A DNA stretch of 64,000 bases, taken from contig NZ_CP060704.1 of assembly GCF_014353015.1 (NCBI RefSeq), positions 2,133,001-2,197,000 on the forward strand, written 5' to 3'. Every line of letters begins with the position of its first letter. The first letter of the stretch is position 1. The notes under the pieces were generated by a model. It saw only the letters and a list, made by a program, of their open reading frames with translations, did not search any database and was not told where the DNA came from. Positions 15,474 to 24,356 of the stretch are shown here, in pieces. The stretch is from Chitinimonas koreensis (GTDB taxonomy: Bacteria; Pseudomonadota; Gammaproteobacteria; Burkholderiales; Chitinimonadaceae). The translations under genes were made by a program, and so were the position numbers.

Positions 15474-17294
15474 CTATTTCTCGCCCAGCGCCGCGGTATG
15501 CCGCAGCAGCCAGTCGCGCGCCTCGCCCTCCACCAGCGGCAGCAGCCGCTGTCTCACCTCGGCGTGGTAGCGGTCGAGCCAGGCGATCTCGTCGTCGCGC
15601 AGCAGCGCCGGCTCCAGGCAGCGGCGGTCGATCGGGCACAGCGTCAGCGTCTCGAAGCGCAGGAAGTCGCCGAAGCCGTGCGAGCCGGCCTCAACCGCCA
15701 GCAGCAGGTTCTCGATCCGCGCGCCCCACTGGCCGGCGCGGTAGATGCCGGGCTCGACCGAGGTGATCATGCCGGCCCGCATCGCGGTGTGCGGCTCGGG
15801 CGCGGCGTGCGGGCTGATCACCTGCGGGCCTTCGTGCACGTTGAGGAAATAGCCGACGCCGTGGCCGGTGCCGTGGTTGTAGTCGACCGCCTCGGCCCAC
15901 AGCGGTGCGCGCGCCAGCGCGTCGAGCTGCGGGCTGCGGGTGCCGGCCGGGAATTGCGCCCGGCTCAGGCCGATCATGCCCTTGAGCACTAGCGTCACGT
16001 CGCGGCGCTGTTCGGCGCGGGTCTGGCCGATGGCCAGCATGCGGGTGATGTCGGTCGTGCCGCCGAGGTACTGGCCGCCCGAGTCGACCAGCAAGAGGCC
16101 GTCGCCCTCGATCGCGGCGTGGCTGGCCTCGCTCGCGCTGTAGTGCGGCATGGCGCCGTTGCCGTTGAAGCCGGCGATGGTGGCGAAGCTGGCGCCGACG
16201 AAGCCGGGCCGGCGCGCGCGGGCGGCCACCAGCAGGCGGTCGACGTCGAGCTCGGTCATCCGCTCGCCGGCCGCCAGCGCGCGCTCGAGCGCGGCGAAGG
16301 CCTCGCACAGCGCGGCGCCGTCGTGTTCCATCGTGGCGCGGACGTGGGCGATCTCGTCGGCGGTCTTGCAGCCCTTGGCCAGCGTCGACGGGTTGACCGC
16401 CTCGATGCGCGCCATGCCGGCCGGCACCGACTCGGCCAGGCCGATGGCGACGCGGCGCGGATCGAGCAGGATCGCCTCGTCGGCCGGCAGCGCGGCCAGC
16501 ATCGGCTTGACCGAGGCATAGTCGGCCACCGCCACGCCGTCGCGGGCCAGCTCGGCGACCAGGCCGGCGTCGAGCTTGCCGGCGGCGACGAACAGTGTGG
16601 CCGACTGCCGGCCGAGCAGCAGGTGGCTGACGAACACCGGGTTGTAGGGCACGTCGGCGCCGCGCAGATTGAGCAGCCAGGCGATGTCGTCGAGGCTGGA
16701 CAGCAGGTGCCAGCCGGCGCCGTGGCGCACCATCGCGGCGCGGATCTGGCCGAGCTTGTCGGCGCGGCTCACGGTGGCGTGCGGCTGGCGATGGGCGCGG
16801 ATGGCGCCGTCGGGCAGGCCGGGGCGGTCGGGCCAGACCGCGTCGAGCAGGTCCAGCCCGGTGCGCAGCGCGATGCCGTTGGCGGACAGCGCGTCGCGCA
16901 GCACGCGGCCGGCGGCCAGGCCCAGCACCGCGCCGTCGACCGCCACGCTGGCGCCGGGCTGGCCGGCCAGCGCGCGCGCCAGCCAGTCGGCATGGTCGAG
17001 GCTGGTGGCGACGGCGATTTTCATCAGCGTGATGCCGGAGCCGGCCAGCTCGGCCTCGGCCTGGACCCAGTAGCGGCCGTCGACCCACAGGCCGGCCTGG
17101 TCGGCGGTGACCACCAGGGTGCCGACCGAGCCGGTGAAGCCGCTGAGCCAGCGGCGGCCGTGCCAGCGGCCGGGCAGGTATTCGGACTGGTGCGGATCGG
17201 CCGAGGGCACGATGCAGGCGGCGACGCCGTGGGCGGCCATGGCCTCGCGCAGCGCGGCGAGGCGGGCGACGGCGGGGTGGAGTGGGGCGTTCAT
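15474..17294 (-). CDS. pepP: Xaa-Pro aminopeptidase (M24 family)
   Basis: ATG at 17294-17292 gives 606 residues, preceded by AAGGAC. Two creatinase-like N-terminal domains (SADPHQSEYLPGRWHGRRWL at the start) are followed by the M24 pita-bread domain. Expected metal ligands are present: Asp in LLVDSGGQY, Asp in GGTTDITRM, His in NHGTGHGVG, Glu in TSVEPGIY and Glu in ARIENL. The length fits the long eukaryote-like aminopeptidase P group. The enzyme removes N-terminal residues before proline or hydroxyproline. Its place at the end of the hydroxyproline cluster suggests it helps release imino acids from collagen-type peptides. The symbol is by family. Confidence 0.9.
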   Translation of the reverse strand: MNAPLHPAVARLAALREAMAAHGVAACIVPSADPHQSEYLPGRWHGRRWLSGFTGSVGTLVVTADQAGLWVDGRYWVQAEAELAGSGITLMKIAVATSLDHADWLARALAGQPGASVAVDGAVLGLAAGRVLRDALSANGIALRTGLDLLDAVWPDRPGLPDGAIRAHRQPHATVSRADKLGQIRAAMVRHGAGWHLLSSLDDIAWLLNLRGADVPYNPVFVSHLLLGRQSATLFVAAGKLDAGLVAELARDGVAVADYASVKPMLAALPADEAILLDPRRVAIGLAESVPAGMARIEAVNPSTLAKGCKTADEIAHVRATMEHDGAALCEAFAALERALAAGERMTELDVDRLLVAARARRPGFVGASFATIAGFNGNGAMPHYSASEASHAAIEGDGLLLVDSGGQYLGGTTDITRMLAIGQTRAEQRRDVTLVLKGMIGLSRAQFPAGTRSPQLDALARAPLWAEAVDYNHGTGHGVGYFLNVHEGPQVISPHAAPEPHTAMRAGMITSVEPGIYRAGQWGARIENLLLAVEAGSHGFGDFLRFETLTLCPIDRRCLEPALLRDDEIAWLDRYHAEVRQRLLPLVEGEARDWLLRHTAALGEK

Positions 17295-17680
17295 GGGGCG
17301 AGGTCCTTCGATGATCGGGTTGTGGGCTTCGGGCTGGGCGCGTTCGGATGTCGTATGCGGAAGCCGGGATTCGGGGTGGTAAGGAATTGGGGTGGTAAAG
17401 GGCTCGAAGCGGCGAGTGCTACGGCGCTCACCCTCTCCCGCGGGAGAGGGCAGGCTGAGGGAGCGGCGGTTCGGCATGTGCTGCCGGTTCCAGCGTGCTG
17501 TGTGCTGTCGTCGGCGCTGGCGGTGACTGGCTGAACTGCCGCTCCCTCACCCTCCGCCGGGCGCCCCTCCCCGTTCCTGCTGTGCAGGAACGGGGGCCTC
17601 TCCCGGCGGGAGAGGGGCTTACAGGCATGAGCCCGTTGGATCTCAGGGAGCGAGCTTTCCGGTTTTTTAAATAAGCCGCC
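17295..17680. repeat. Intergenic region with palindromic repeats
   Basis: The gap between the peptidase and the binding-protein gene holds a perfect palindrome CCCTCTCCCGCGGGAGAGGG at about 17433-17452. A related palindrome CCTCTCCCGGCGGGAGAGG lies at about 17598-17616, with a hairpin TTCCTGCTGTGCAGGAA at about 17573-17589. The inner flanks are also complementary (TGAGGGAGCGGC against GCCGCTCCCTCA). The whole stretch 17425-17625 can fold back on itself. It looks like a REP-type extragenic element. Confidence 0.65.
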
Positions 17681-18820
17681 TCACCCCCCCGACACCGTCT
17701 CCAGCACCTTCCACTGCCCCTTGTCGGCCTTGTAGACGGTGATGTCGCCGTTCTTCAGGTCGCCGCGCGCGTCGTAGGCGATCTTTGCCGAGGTCACGCC
17801 GGCGTACTGCGTCTGCGCCAGCAGCGGCAGGTAGCGCGCCGGCTGGGTCGAGCCGGCCGCCTTCATCGCGTTCACCATCACCATGGTCGCGTCGTAGGAG
17901 TAGGGCGCGTAGAACTCGATCGCGCCGAAGCGGGCCTTGGCGCGCTGCAGCAGGGCCACGCTGCCCGGCGTCTGCTCGGCCGGCAGGCCGGCCAGCGAGG
18001 CGATCGCGCCGTCGCCGGCTTCGCCGGCCAGCTTGAGGAAGGTGTCGGTGCGCGTCATCTCGCCCGAGATCAGCTTCGCCTTGAGCCCCAGCCGCTTCAT
18101 CTGCACCGCCAGCGGGGCCGACTGGCTGTCGGCGCCGCCGTAGAACACCGCGTCGGGCTTCTTGGCCTTGATGCTGGTGAGGATGCTGGCGAAATCGGTG
18201 GCGCGGTCGCTGGTGTACTCGCGCTGCACCACGGTGCCGCCGGCGGCGCGCGCGGCGCGTTCGAACTGGTCGGCCAGGCCCTGGCCGTAGGCGGTGCGGT
18301 CGTCGATCACCGCGATCTTCTTCAGTCCGAGCTTCTTCACCACGAAGCCGCCCATCACGCTGCCCTGCTGGGTGTCGCTGGTCATGGCGCGGAAGGTGGT
18401 CTTGAAGCCCTGCGCGGTATAGGCCGGCGCGGTGGCCATGGCGATCTGCGGGATGCCGGCGTCGGCGTAGACCTTGGAGGCCGGGATCGAGGTGCCCGAA
18501 TTGAAATGGCCGATCACGCCGGCCACCCGCGCGTCGACGAAGCGCTGGGCGATGCCGGTGGCGGCCTTGGGGTCGGCCTGGTCGTCCTCGGCCAGCAGCT
18601 CGAAGCGCACCGGCAGGCCGCCGATGCGCAGGTTCTGCCGGTTGGCGTCTTCCAGCGCCAGCACGATGCCGGCCTTCATGTCGGCGCCGTAATGCGCCTG
18701 CGGGCCGGTCAACGGCGCGGCGAAGCCGATCTTGACGACCTGCGGTTCGGCCGCCCAGGCGCTGGCGAGCAGCGCGGCGGCGAGGACCAGCGGGGTGGGG
18801 CGGAGCTTGGGGTGCGGCAT
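17681..18820 (-). CDS. Branched-chain-type amino-acid ABC transporter substrate-binding protein
   Basis: ATG at 18820-18818 behind AAAGAGGA gives 379 residues. A signal peptide ends in ASAWAAEP. The mature part is a periplasmic binding protein type 1 (LivJ-like): VKIGFAAPLTGPQAHYGADM, NRQNLRIGGLPV, IGHFNSGTSIPASKVYAD, IDDRTAYGQGLADQF, YAPYSYDATMVMVNAM. No permease or ATPase genes are adjacent, so it must use components encoded elsewhere. Its location between hydroxyproline genes and an Xaa-Pro peptidase suggests an imino acid or small peptide ligand; that is inference. Confidence 0.9.
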   Translation of the reverse strand: MPHPKLRPTPLVLAAALLASAWAAEPQVVKIGFAAPLTGPQAHYGADMKAGIVLALEDANRQNLRIGGLPVRFELLAEDDQADPKAATGIAQRFVDARVAGVIGHFNSGTSIPASKVYADAGIPQIAMATAPAYTAQGFKTTFRAMTSDTQQGSVMGGFVVKKLGLKKIAVIDDRTAYGQGLADQFERAARAAGGTVVQREYTSDRATDFASILTSIKAKKPDAVFYGGADSQSAPLAVQMKRLGLKAKLISGEMTRTDTFLKLAGEAGDGAIASLAGLPAEQTPGSVALLQRAKARFGAIEFYAPYSYDATMVMVNAMKAAGSTQPARYLPLLAQTQYAGVTSAKIAYDARGDLKNGDITVYKADKGQWKVLETVSGG

Positions 18821-18896
18821 GTCATCCTCTTTTCTGATTGTGGGTGGGGCGGGGAAAACGGGGTGATGCGGGCCGTTCGCTGCAGCCGGCCGGTTC

Positions 18897-19020
18897 TGTA
18901 GGCCGGAATTCATTCCGACAGCGCCGCTGGTTGCGTCAGCGGTCGGGGAAACCGATCAAGGTTTCGAATCCCATCGAGGTCTTTGGCCGACATTGCTGTC
19001 GGAATGAATTCCGACCTACA
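18897..19020. repeat. Inverted repeat with 26-base arms
   Basis: The left arm 18897-18922 (TGTAGGCCGGAATTCATTCC, then GACAGC) and right arm 18995-19020 are complementary with one mismatch in 26. They are separated by 72 bases. Each arm is itself partly palindromic around GGAATTCATTCC. A shorter relative (GTCGGGA ATAAA TCCCGAC followed by CTAC) is at 50828-50846. This fits a REP/REPIN-like dispersed element. Confidence 0.75.
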
Positions 19021-19060
19021 AACCCGGATCCGGCAGCAGAGGCCTGCGCGACGGGTGCGC

Positions 19061-20629
19061 TCAGCGGCGGCGTTCGCCGTCCTCGAGCCGCCACAGCACC
19101 AGCGGGTTGGCGGCCTGCAGCGCCGGCGGCAGCAGCTCGTCGGGCCAGCCCTGGTAGCAGACCGGGCGGGCGAAGCGCAGCAGCGCGGCGGCGCCGACCG
19201 AGGTGCTGCGGCCGTCGGCGCTGGCCGGGTAGGGGCCGCCGTGGACCATGGCGTGGCCGACCTCGACGCCGGTCGGCATGCCGCCGAACAGCACCCGGCC
19301 GGCCTTGCGCGCCAAGAGCGGCACCAGGCCCGGCCAGTCGACCAGCTCGGCCGGCTCGGCGTGCAGGGTGGCGGTCAGCTGGCCGTCGAGCGCCTGCAGC
19401 GCAGCCATCAGCTCGGCCTTGTCGGCGCAGCGCACCAGCAGGCAGGCCGGGCCGAACAGCTCGTGCGCCAGGGCTGGATCGGCCCGCAGCGTGGCGGCGT
19501 CGGTCTCCAGCAGCAGCGGGCCGACCGCGCGGCCGGCGCCGGTATGCGCCAGCAGCGGCTGCACGCCGGGCCGGGCGGCACGGGTGGCGGTGCCGTCGCG
19601 GAAGGCGGCGGCGATGCCGGCGCTGAGCATGGCCGCGGCCGGCACGGCGGCCAGCCGCTCGACCAGGCGGTCGCGCAGCCGGCGGTAGCCGTCGCCGTCG
19701 AGCGCGAAGGCGAGGCCCGGCCGGGTGCAGAACTGGCCGTTGCCGAGCGCCACCGAGCCGGCCAGCGCGTCGGCGATCGCCTCGCTGCGCGCCGCCAGCG
19801 CCTGCGGCAGCAGCACCACCGGGTTGGCGCTGCCCATCTCGGCGTAGACCGGGATCGGCTCGGGCCGCGCCGCGGCCAGGTCCATCAGCGCGCGGCCGGC
19901 GCGCAGCGAGCCGGTGAAGCCGACCGCGCGGATGGCCGGATGGCGGACCAGCGCCTGGCCGACGCCGATGCCGTCGTCGAACAGCAGCGAGAACACGCCC
20001 TCGGGCAATTCGAGCGCCTCGGCCGCCTCGACCACCGCGCGGCCGACCAGCTCGGAGGTGGCCGGGTGGGCCGGGTGGGCCTTGACCACCACCGGGCAGC
20101 CGGCGGCCAGCGCCGAGGCGGTGTCGCCGCCGGCGACCGAGAAGGCCAGCGGGAAGTTGCTGGCGCCGAACACCGCCACCGGGCCGATCGGCTGCAGCAT
20201 CGAGGCGATCGCCGGGCGCGGCTGCGGCAGCCGCTGCGGTTCGGCGCGGTCGAGCCGGGCATCGACCCAGTCGCCGGCTTCGGCCTGGGCGGCGAACAGC
20301 CGCAGCTGGCCGGTGGTGCGCGCCAGCTCGTTGCGCACGCGCGCCTCGGCCAGCGCGGTCTCGCGCGGCACCAGGGCGGCCAGCGTGTCGGCCAGCGCCT
20401 CGAGCCGTTCGGCGATGCCGCGCAGGAAGGCGCCGTGCACCGCGCCGCCGAGCGCGGCATAGAGCGGGGCGGCGCGTTCGGCCAGCCGCGCGGCGCGGTC
20501 GACCTCGGCGGGTGCGGCGCGGTGGTAGCGCGGCGGCAGCGCCTCGCCGCTGGCCGGGTCGTGGCCATGGAAGCCGTGTTCGCCGGGCTCGCCGCTGGCG
20601 TAGCCGATCAGGGAGCGTCCTTGCAGCAT
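19061..20629 (-). CDS. 2-oxoglutarate semialdehyde (2,5-dioxovalerate) dehydrogenase
   Basis: A 522-residue aldehyde dehydrogenase, the length of the hydroxyproline/glucarate-type alpha-ketoglutarate semialdehyde dehydrogenases. Catalytic Glu264 lies in YAEMGSANPV and Cys301 in GNGQFCTRPG. The cofactor region VAVFGASNFPLAFSVAGGDT is at 151-170. It would catalyse the last step of the pathway, oxidising 2-oxoglutarate semialdehyde to 2-oxoglutarate for the TCA cycle. It is encoded directly after the DapA-family deaminase that makes its substrate, in the same direction. Confidence 0.93.
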   Translation of the reverse strand: MLQGRSLIGYASGEPGEHGFHGHDPASGEALPPRYHRAAPAEVDRAARLAERAAPLYAALGGAVHGAFLRGIAERLEALADTLAALVPRETALAEARVRNELARTTGQLRLFAAQAEAGDWVDARLDRAEPQRLPQPRPAIASMLQPIGPVAVFGASNFPLAFSVAGGDTASALAAGCPVVVKAHPAHPATSELVGRAVVEAAEALELPEGVFSLLFDDGIGVGQALVRHPAIRAVGFTGSLRAGRALMDLAAARPEPIPVYAEMGSANPVVLLPQALAARSEAIADALAGSVALGNGQFCTRPGLAFALDGDGYRRLRDRLVERLAAVPAAAMLSAGIAAAFRDGTATRAARPGVQPLLAHTGAGRAVGPLLLETDAATLRADPALAHELFGPACLLVRCADKAELMAALQALDGQLTATLHAEPAELVDWPGLVPLLARKAGRVLFGGMPTGVEVGHAMVHGGPYPASADGRSTSVGAAALLRFARPVCYQGWPDELLPPALQAANPLVLWRLEDGERRR

Positions 20630-20724
20630 CGGGGGAATCCTGTTGGGTGCAAAAAGACCGCCGCGGGCGCCGTCACGCCCGCCGGCGGCTGGAATGGAGC
20701 AACTCGGAGATGTCGCGGAACGGC

Positions 20725-21621
20725 TCAGTGCAGCGGTGGGCGCTGGGCCAGCGCGCGTTCGATCAGCGCCTCGGCGGCGGCCAGCTCCTCGCCGGCCAGC
20801 TCGAGCCGCGGCGGCCGCACGCGGCGGTGGCCGACGCCGAGCTTTTCCTGCACCAGCTTGATCAGCTGGACGAACTTGGGAACGGTGTCGAGCTTGAGCA
20901 GCGGCAGGAACCAGGCATACAGCTCGGCCGCCTCCTGCCAGCGGCCGGCGCGCGCCAGTTCGAACAGGCGCACCGATTCGTGCGGCAGCGCGTCGACCAG
21001 GCCGGCGATCCAGAACTGCGCGCCGGCGGCCACGCCCTCGACCAGCGCGTCGTCGACGCCGACGCCGAGCGCCAGGCGGTCGCCCGCCAGCGCCTTGATG
21101 GCGGTGATGCGGCGCACGTCGGTCGACGATTCCTTCACCGCGCGCACGTTGTCGAACTGGTCGGCCAGCTCGAGGATCTGCTCGGGCTGGAAGTCGGTGC
21201 GGTAGGCGACCGGGTTGTTGTAGACGATGCACGGCAGCCGGGTCGCGCCGATCACGGCGGCGACGTGGGCCTTCATCTCGCGCCAGTCGGTCGAGTAGAC
21301 GTAGGGCGGCAGCACCATCAGCGCGCGGGCGCCGTGGGCCTCGGCGGCCTTCGCCAGCTTCACCGCCTCGCGCGTCGACAGCGCGGCGATGCCGGGGATC
21401 ACCGGCAGGTCGGTGGCGCGCGCGCAGGTCTCGATCAGCTCGACCTTCTCGTCGAAATCGAGCGTGGCGCTCTCGCCCAGCGAGCCGCAGGGCACGAAGC
21501 CCTTGCAGCCGGCCTCGGCCAGCCATTGCACGTTGGCGGTGGCGGCGCCGTGGTCGACGCTGAGGTCGGCGTTGAACGGGGTGGTGATGGCGGGCAGGAC
21601 GCCCTCGAACTTGACGCTCAT
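20725..21621 (-). CDS. DapA-family Pyr4H2C (1-pyrroline-4-hydroxy-2-carboxylate) deaminase
   Basis: A 298-residue class I aldolase-like TIM barrel of the DapA/NAL family. The Schiff-base lysine is Lys163 (AVKESSTD) and the active-site tyrosine is Tyr134 (YNNP). The usual GTTGE loop of DapA is GSLGES, which separates it from true dihydrodipicolinate synthase. The neighbourhood (epimerase, D-hydroxyproline dehydrogenase, semialdehyde dehydrogenase) identifies it as the enzyme that deaminates and dehydrates pyrroline-4-hydroxy-2-carboxylate to 2-oxoglutarate semialdehyde. The start ATG overlaps the upstream stop as ATGA. Confidence 0.9.
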   Translation of the reverse strand: MSVKFEGVLPAITTPFNADLSVDHGAATANVQWLAEAGCKGFVPCGSLGESATLDFDEKVELIETCARATDLPVIPGIAALSTREAVKLAKAAEAHGARALMVLPPYVYSTDWREMKAHVAAVIGATRLPCIVYNNPVAYRTDFQPEQILELADQFDNVRAVKESSTDVRRITAIKALAGDRLALGVGVDDALVEGVAAGAQFWIAGLVDALPHESVRLFELARAGRWQEAAELYAWFLPLLKLDTVPKFVQLIKLVQEKLGVGHRRVRPPRLELAGEELAAAEALIERALAQRPPLH

Positions 21622-22979
21622 GTGTGTGTTGCCTCGGGTTGGGTGATGGGGAGATGGGCGCTGGTCAGCGTGACCAGCCGCGCCGGTTGCAAGGGGGGGC
21701 GGTCCGATCCGGCCGGCCAGCCGTACAGCGTTTCGCAGGCGGCGCCGCAGATGCGGCCCTGGCACGGGCCCATGCCGCAGCGCGTCTGCAGCTTGGCTTC
21801 GCGCCAGTCGGCGAAGCCGGCCAGCTGGCTGTGGCGCACGTCTTCGCAGCGGCAGACCACGGTGTCGGCCGCGGCCAGCCGGGCCAGCTCGGGCCGCAGC
21901 GCGAAGCGGCGGGCCAGCAGCGCGGCGAAGCGCAGCTGGCGCGGCCGCTTGCGCGCCAGCGCGTCGGCGGCGACGAACTGGCCGGTGGCCGCCAGCGCGG
22001 CGATGCGGCCTTCGAGCAGGGCCTTGTCGAGCCCGCCGACGCCGGTCGCCTCGCCGGCGGCGTGGATCGTCGGCAGCGAAGTGCGCTGCCAGCCGTCGAC
22101 GCGCACCCGGCCGTCGGCGACCTCGCAGCCGAGCGCGCGCGCCAGTTCCAGGTTGGGCAAGAGGCCGAAGCCGACGCCGAGCCAGTCGCAGGCGATCTCG
22201 CACTGCCGCTCGCCCAGTTGCAGCCGCACGGATTCGAGCCGCTCGCCGCCGCGGGCCGACAGCACGTAGGCGTCGCTGCGGTAGGGCACGCCGCGCAGCC
22301 GCCAGGCCAGGCCCGCCGCCTGCGCCAGCCGCGCCGGCCAGGCCGGCAGCGCCGCGGCGAAGCCGGCCAGCGCGCGCAGCGGCGCCTGCTCGGCGATCAG
22401 CAGCACCTCGGCGCCGGCATGCCGCAGCGTGTTGGCGGCGGCCAGCAGCAGCGGACCGCTGCCGGCCAGCACCACGCGGCTGCCGGCCAGGTCGAGGCCG
22501 GACTTGGCCAAGGCCTGCAGGCCGCCGGCGCCGGTCACGCCGGGCAGAGTCCAGCCGGGGAAGGGCAGCAGCCGCTCGCGCGCGCCGCTGGCCAGGATCA
22601 GGCGGTCGTAGTGCAGCAGGCAGGCGCCGTCGGCGTCCTCCAGCAGCAGCCGGCCCGGCGCCGGCGCGGCGACCACCCGGGTGCCGGCCAGGTGGCGGAT
22701 CGGCGGCTCGGGCCGGCTGCGTTCCTTTCCGGTGGAGCCCGCCGCGGCGGGGCCCGACGGACCGCAGCCCGGCCGTACCGACCGCAGCGAGGCGATCAGG
22801 GCGGCGGCGCGCGGATGGGCGCCGTGGCGTGCGTCGCGGCGCCAGACCTGGCCGCCGGCGGCCGGGTTGTCGTCGATCAGCACCACGCTGCGGCCGGCGC
22901 GGGTCGCCACCTCGGCGGCGGCCAGCCCGGCCGGGCCGGCGCCGACGATGGCCAGTTGGGTGTGCAGCTCAGTCTCCAC
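21618..22979 (-). CDS. D-hydroxyproline dehydrogenase, FAD/BFD-domain subunit
   Basis: A 453-residue flavoprotein with an N-terminal GAGPAGLAAAE nucleotide-binding motif, a second one in VVLAGSGPLLLAAAN, and a C-terminal BFD-like [2Fe-2S] domain (VVCRCEDV ... CGMGPCQGRICG). It resembles the large subunit of heteromeric amine or D-hydroxyproline dehydrogenases. With the ferredoxin-like and DAO-type subunits upstream it would oxidise cis-4-hydroxy-D-proline and pass electrons on. A roughly 20-residue Gly/Pro/Ser-rich stretch after residue 70 (PGCGPSGPAAAGSTGKERS) looks like an insertion. It overlaps both neighbours, so the subunits are translated together. Confidence 0.88.
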   Translation of the reverse strand: METELHTQLAIVGAGPAGLAAAEVATRAGRSVVLIDDNPAAGGQVWRRDARHGAHPRAAALIASLRSVRPGCGPSGPAAAGSTGKERSRPEPPIRHLAGTRVVAAPAPGRLLLEDADGACLLHYDRLILASGARERLLPFPGWTLPGVTGAGGLQALAKSGLDLAGSRVVLAGSGPLLLAAANTLRHAGAEVLLIAEQAPLRALAGFAAALPAWPARLAQAAGLAWRLRGVPYRSDAYVLSARGGERLESVRLQLGERQCEIACDWLGVGFGLLPNLELARALGCEVADGRVRVDGWQRTSLPTIHAAGEATGVGGLDKALLEGRIAALAATGQFVAADALARKRPRQLRFAALLARRFALRPELARLAAADTVVCRCEDVRHSQLAGFADWREAKLQTRCGMGPCQGRICGAACETLYGWPAGSDRPPLQPARLVTLTSAHLPITQPEATHT

Positions 22980-23202
22980 GGCGCACCTCCATGCCCTCGC
23001 GCACCAGCACCTGGCAGGCGCGCTGCTGCGGCCGGCCGTCGATGGCGACGCGGCATTCGAAGCAGACGCCCATGCCGCACAGCGGCGCGCGCGCCTCGCC
23101 GCCGACCGAGCGGCGGCTCCATTCGCCGGCCAGCGCGGCGGCCACGCTGATGCCGGCGGCGACCTGGCGCGGCTGGCCGTCGATCACGATGCGGACGCTC
23201 AT
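22969..23202 (-). CDS. D-hydroxyproline dehydrogenase, [2Fe-2S] ferredoxin-like subunit
   Basis: A 77-residue protein made only of a 2Fe-2S ferredoxin fold. The four ligand cysteines are Cys42, Cys47, Cys50 and Cys63 (PLCGMGVCFECRV, then RAC). Such tiny subunits occur only inside heteromeric sarcosine-oxidase-like or D-hydroxyproline dehydrogenases, between the two flavin subunits. It overlaps the DAO-type gene by four bases (ATGA) and the large-subunit gene by eleven. Confidence 0.9.
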   Translation of the reverse strand: MSVRIVIDGQPRQVAAGISVAAALAGEWSRRSVGGEARAPLCGMGVCFECRVAIDGRPQQRACQVLVREGMEVRRGD

Positions 23203-24356
23203 GGCGCGGTCTCCATCAAAGCGCTGTCGGCCACCGCGACGGCGGCGGCGAAGCGGACCGGGTCGTAGGGCCGCGGATCGAGCCGCGGCGCGCGGCCGGT
23301 CAGCAGGTCGGCCAGCAGCTCGGCGCTGGCCAGCGCGGTGGTGATGCCGAGGCCCTCGTGGCCGGTGGCCAGCCACAGCCGGCGGCAGCCGGGCGCGCGG
23401 CCCAGCAGCGGCAATTTGTCGGGAGTGGTCGGCCGGAAGCCGGTCCAGGCGCGGATCGCCTGCAGATTGCGCAGGCCGGGCAGGTAGTCGAAGGCGCGCG
23501 CCAGCATGCGGCCCAGCAGTGCCCAGTCGATCGCCAGGCTGTCGTCGCGGAACTGGCGCGAGGAGCCGATCAGCAGCTGGCCGGTGGCGCGCGGCTGCAC
23601 GTTGAAGGCGACCGAATCGCCGTCGCCGGCGTGCGCCGTGCGCACGTAGCCGAGCTCGACCAGCTGGTGGCGCACCTGGCCCGGATAGCGCTCGGTGACC
23701 AGCAGCTGGCCCTTGCGCGGCGCCAGCGGCAGGCCGGGCAGCAGCGCGCGGCTGGCGCAGCCGGCCGCCAGCACGATCTGGCCGGCGCGCAGCGTGCGGC
23801 CGTCGGCCAGCCGGGCGCGGCCCTGGTCGTCGATGGCGGCGACCTGGCCGCGCAGCAGCTCGGCGCCGTGGCGGCGCGCCGATTCGAGCAGCCAGGCGCT
23901 GGCGCGCGGCGGGTAGAGCACCGCGTCGCCGGGCACCCGCAGGCCGCCGGCCAGCCCGGCCGCCAACTGCGGCTCGGCGGCGCGCAGGGCGTCCGGGCCG
24001 AGCAGCTCGGCGGCCAGGCCGTGGGCGGCGTAGACGGCGCGCTTACGCTCGGCCTCGGCCAGCTCGTCAGGGGCGCGGGCGATCCACAGCGTGCCGCAGG
24101 CGCGGTATTCGGCCTCGGCCGGCAGTTCGTGGCGGCGGGCCTGCCAGCGCGCCAGACCGTCGGCGCTCAGCGCCAGCTCGGCCGGGCTGCCGTCGAGCAC
24201 CACCAGGTGGCCCATGCCGGCCGCGGTGGTGCCGCCGGCCGGCGTGCCGCCTTCCACCACCCGCACCCGCAGCCCGCGCCGGGCGCAGCTCTCGGCCAGC
24301 GCGCTGCCGACGATGCCGGCGCCGACGATCAGCAGGTCGGCGTCGTGGCTGGCCAT
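23199..24356 (-). CDS. D-hydroxyproline dehydrogenase, catalytic DAO-type FAD subunit
   Basis: A 385-residue D-amino-acid-oxidase-fold flavoprotein. The FAD motif GAGIVGSALAESCARRG lies near the N-terminus. Later blocks are LAAGCASRALLPGLPLAPRKG and WTGFRPTTPDKLPLLGR, with LATGHEGLGITTALASAELL at the C-terminus. In the cluster it is the substrate-oxidising subunit, acting on cis-4-hydroxy-D-proline made by the epimerase. Its ATG shares one base with the epimerase stop (TGATG). Sarcosine or other N-alkyl amino acids are possible alternatives but fit the neighbours less well. Confidence 0.9.
   Translation of the reverse strand: MASHDADLLIVGAGIVGSALAESCARRGLRVRVVEGGTPAGGTTAAGMGHLVVLDGSPAELALSADGLARWQARRHELPAEAEYRACGTLWIARAPDELAEAERKRAVYAAHGLAAELLGPDALRAAEPQLAAGLAGGLRVPGDAVLYPPRASAWLLESARRHGAELLRGQVAAIDDQGRARLADGRTLRAGQIVLAAGCASRALLPGLPLAPRKGQLLVTERYPGQVRHQLVELGYVRTAHAGDGDSVAFNVQPRATGQLLIGSSRQFRDDSLAIDWALLGRMLARAFDYLPGLRNLQAIRAWTGFRPTTPDKLPLLGRAPGCRRLWLATGHEGLGITTALASAELLADLLTGRAPRLDPRPYDPVRFAAAVAVADSALMETAP

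Noticed and set aside
16119..17534. Long plus-strand frame opposite the aminopeptidase P gene
   Set aside because: Repetitive Gly/Ala/Arg/His-rich text typical of the antisense of high-GC genes. The minus strand has all M24 metal ligands.
18983..21205. 740-codon plus-strand frame opposite the semialdehyde dehydrogenase and deaminase genes
   Set aside because: No domain recognised. It covers two well-supported minus-strand genes and their gap.
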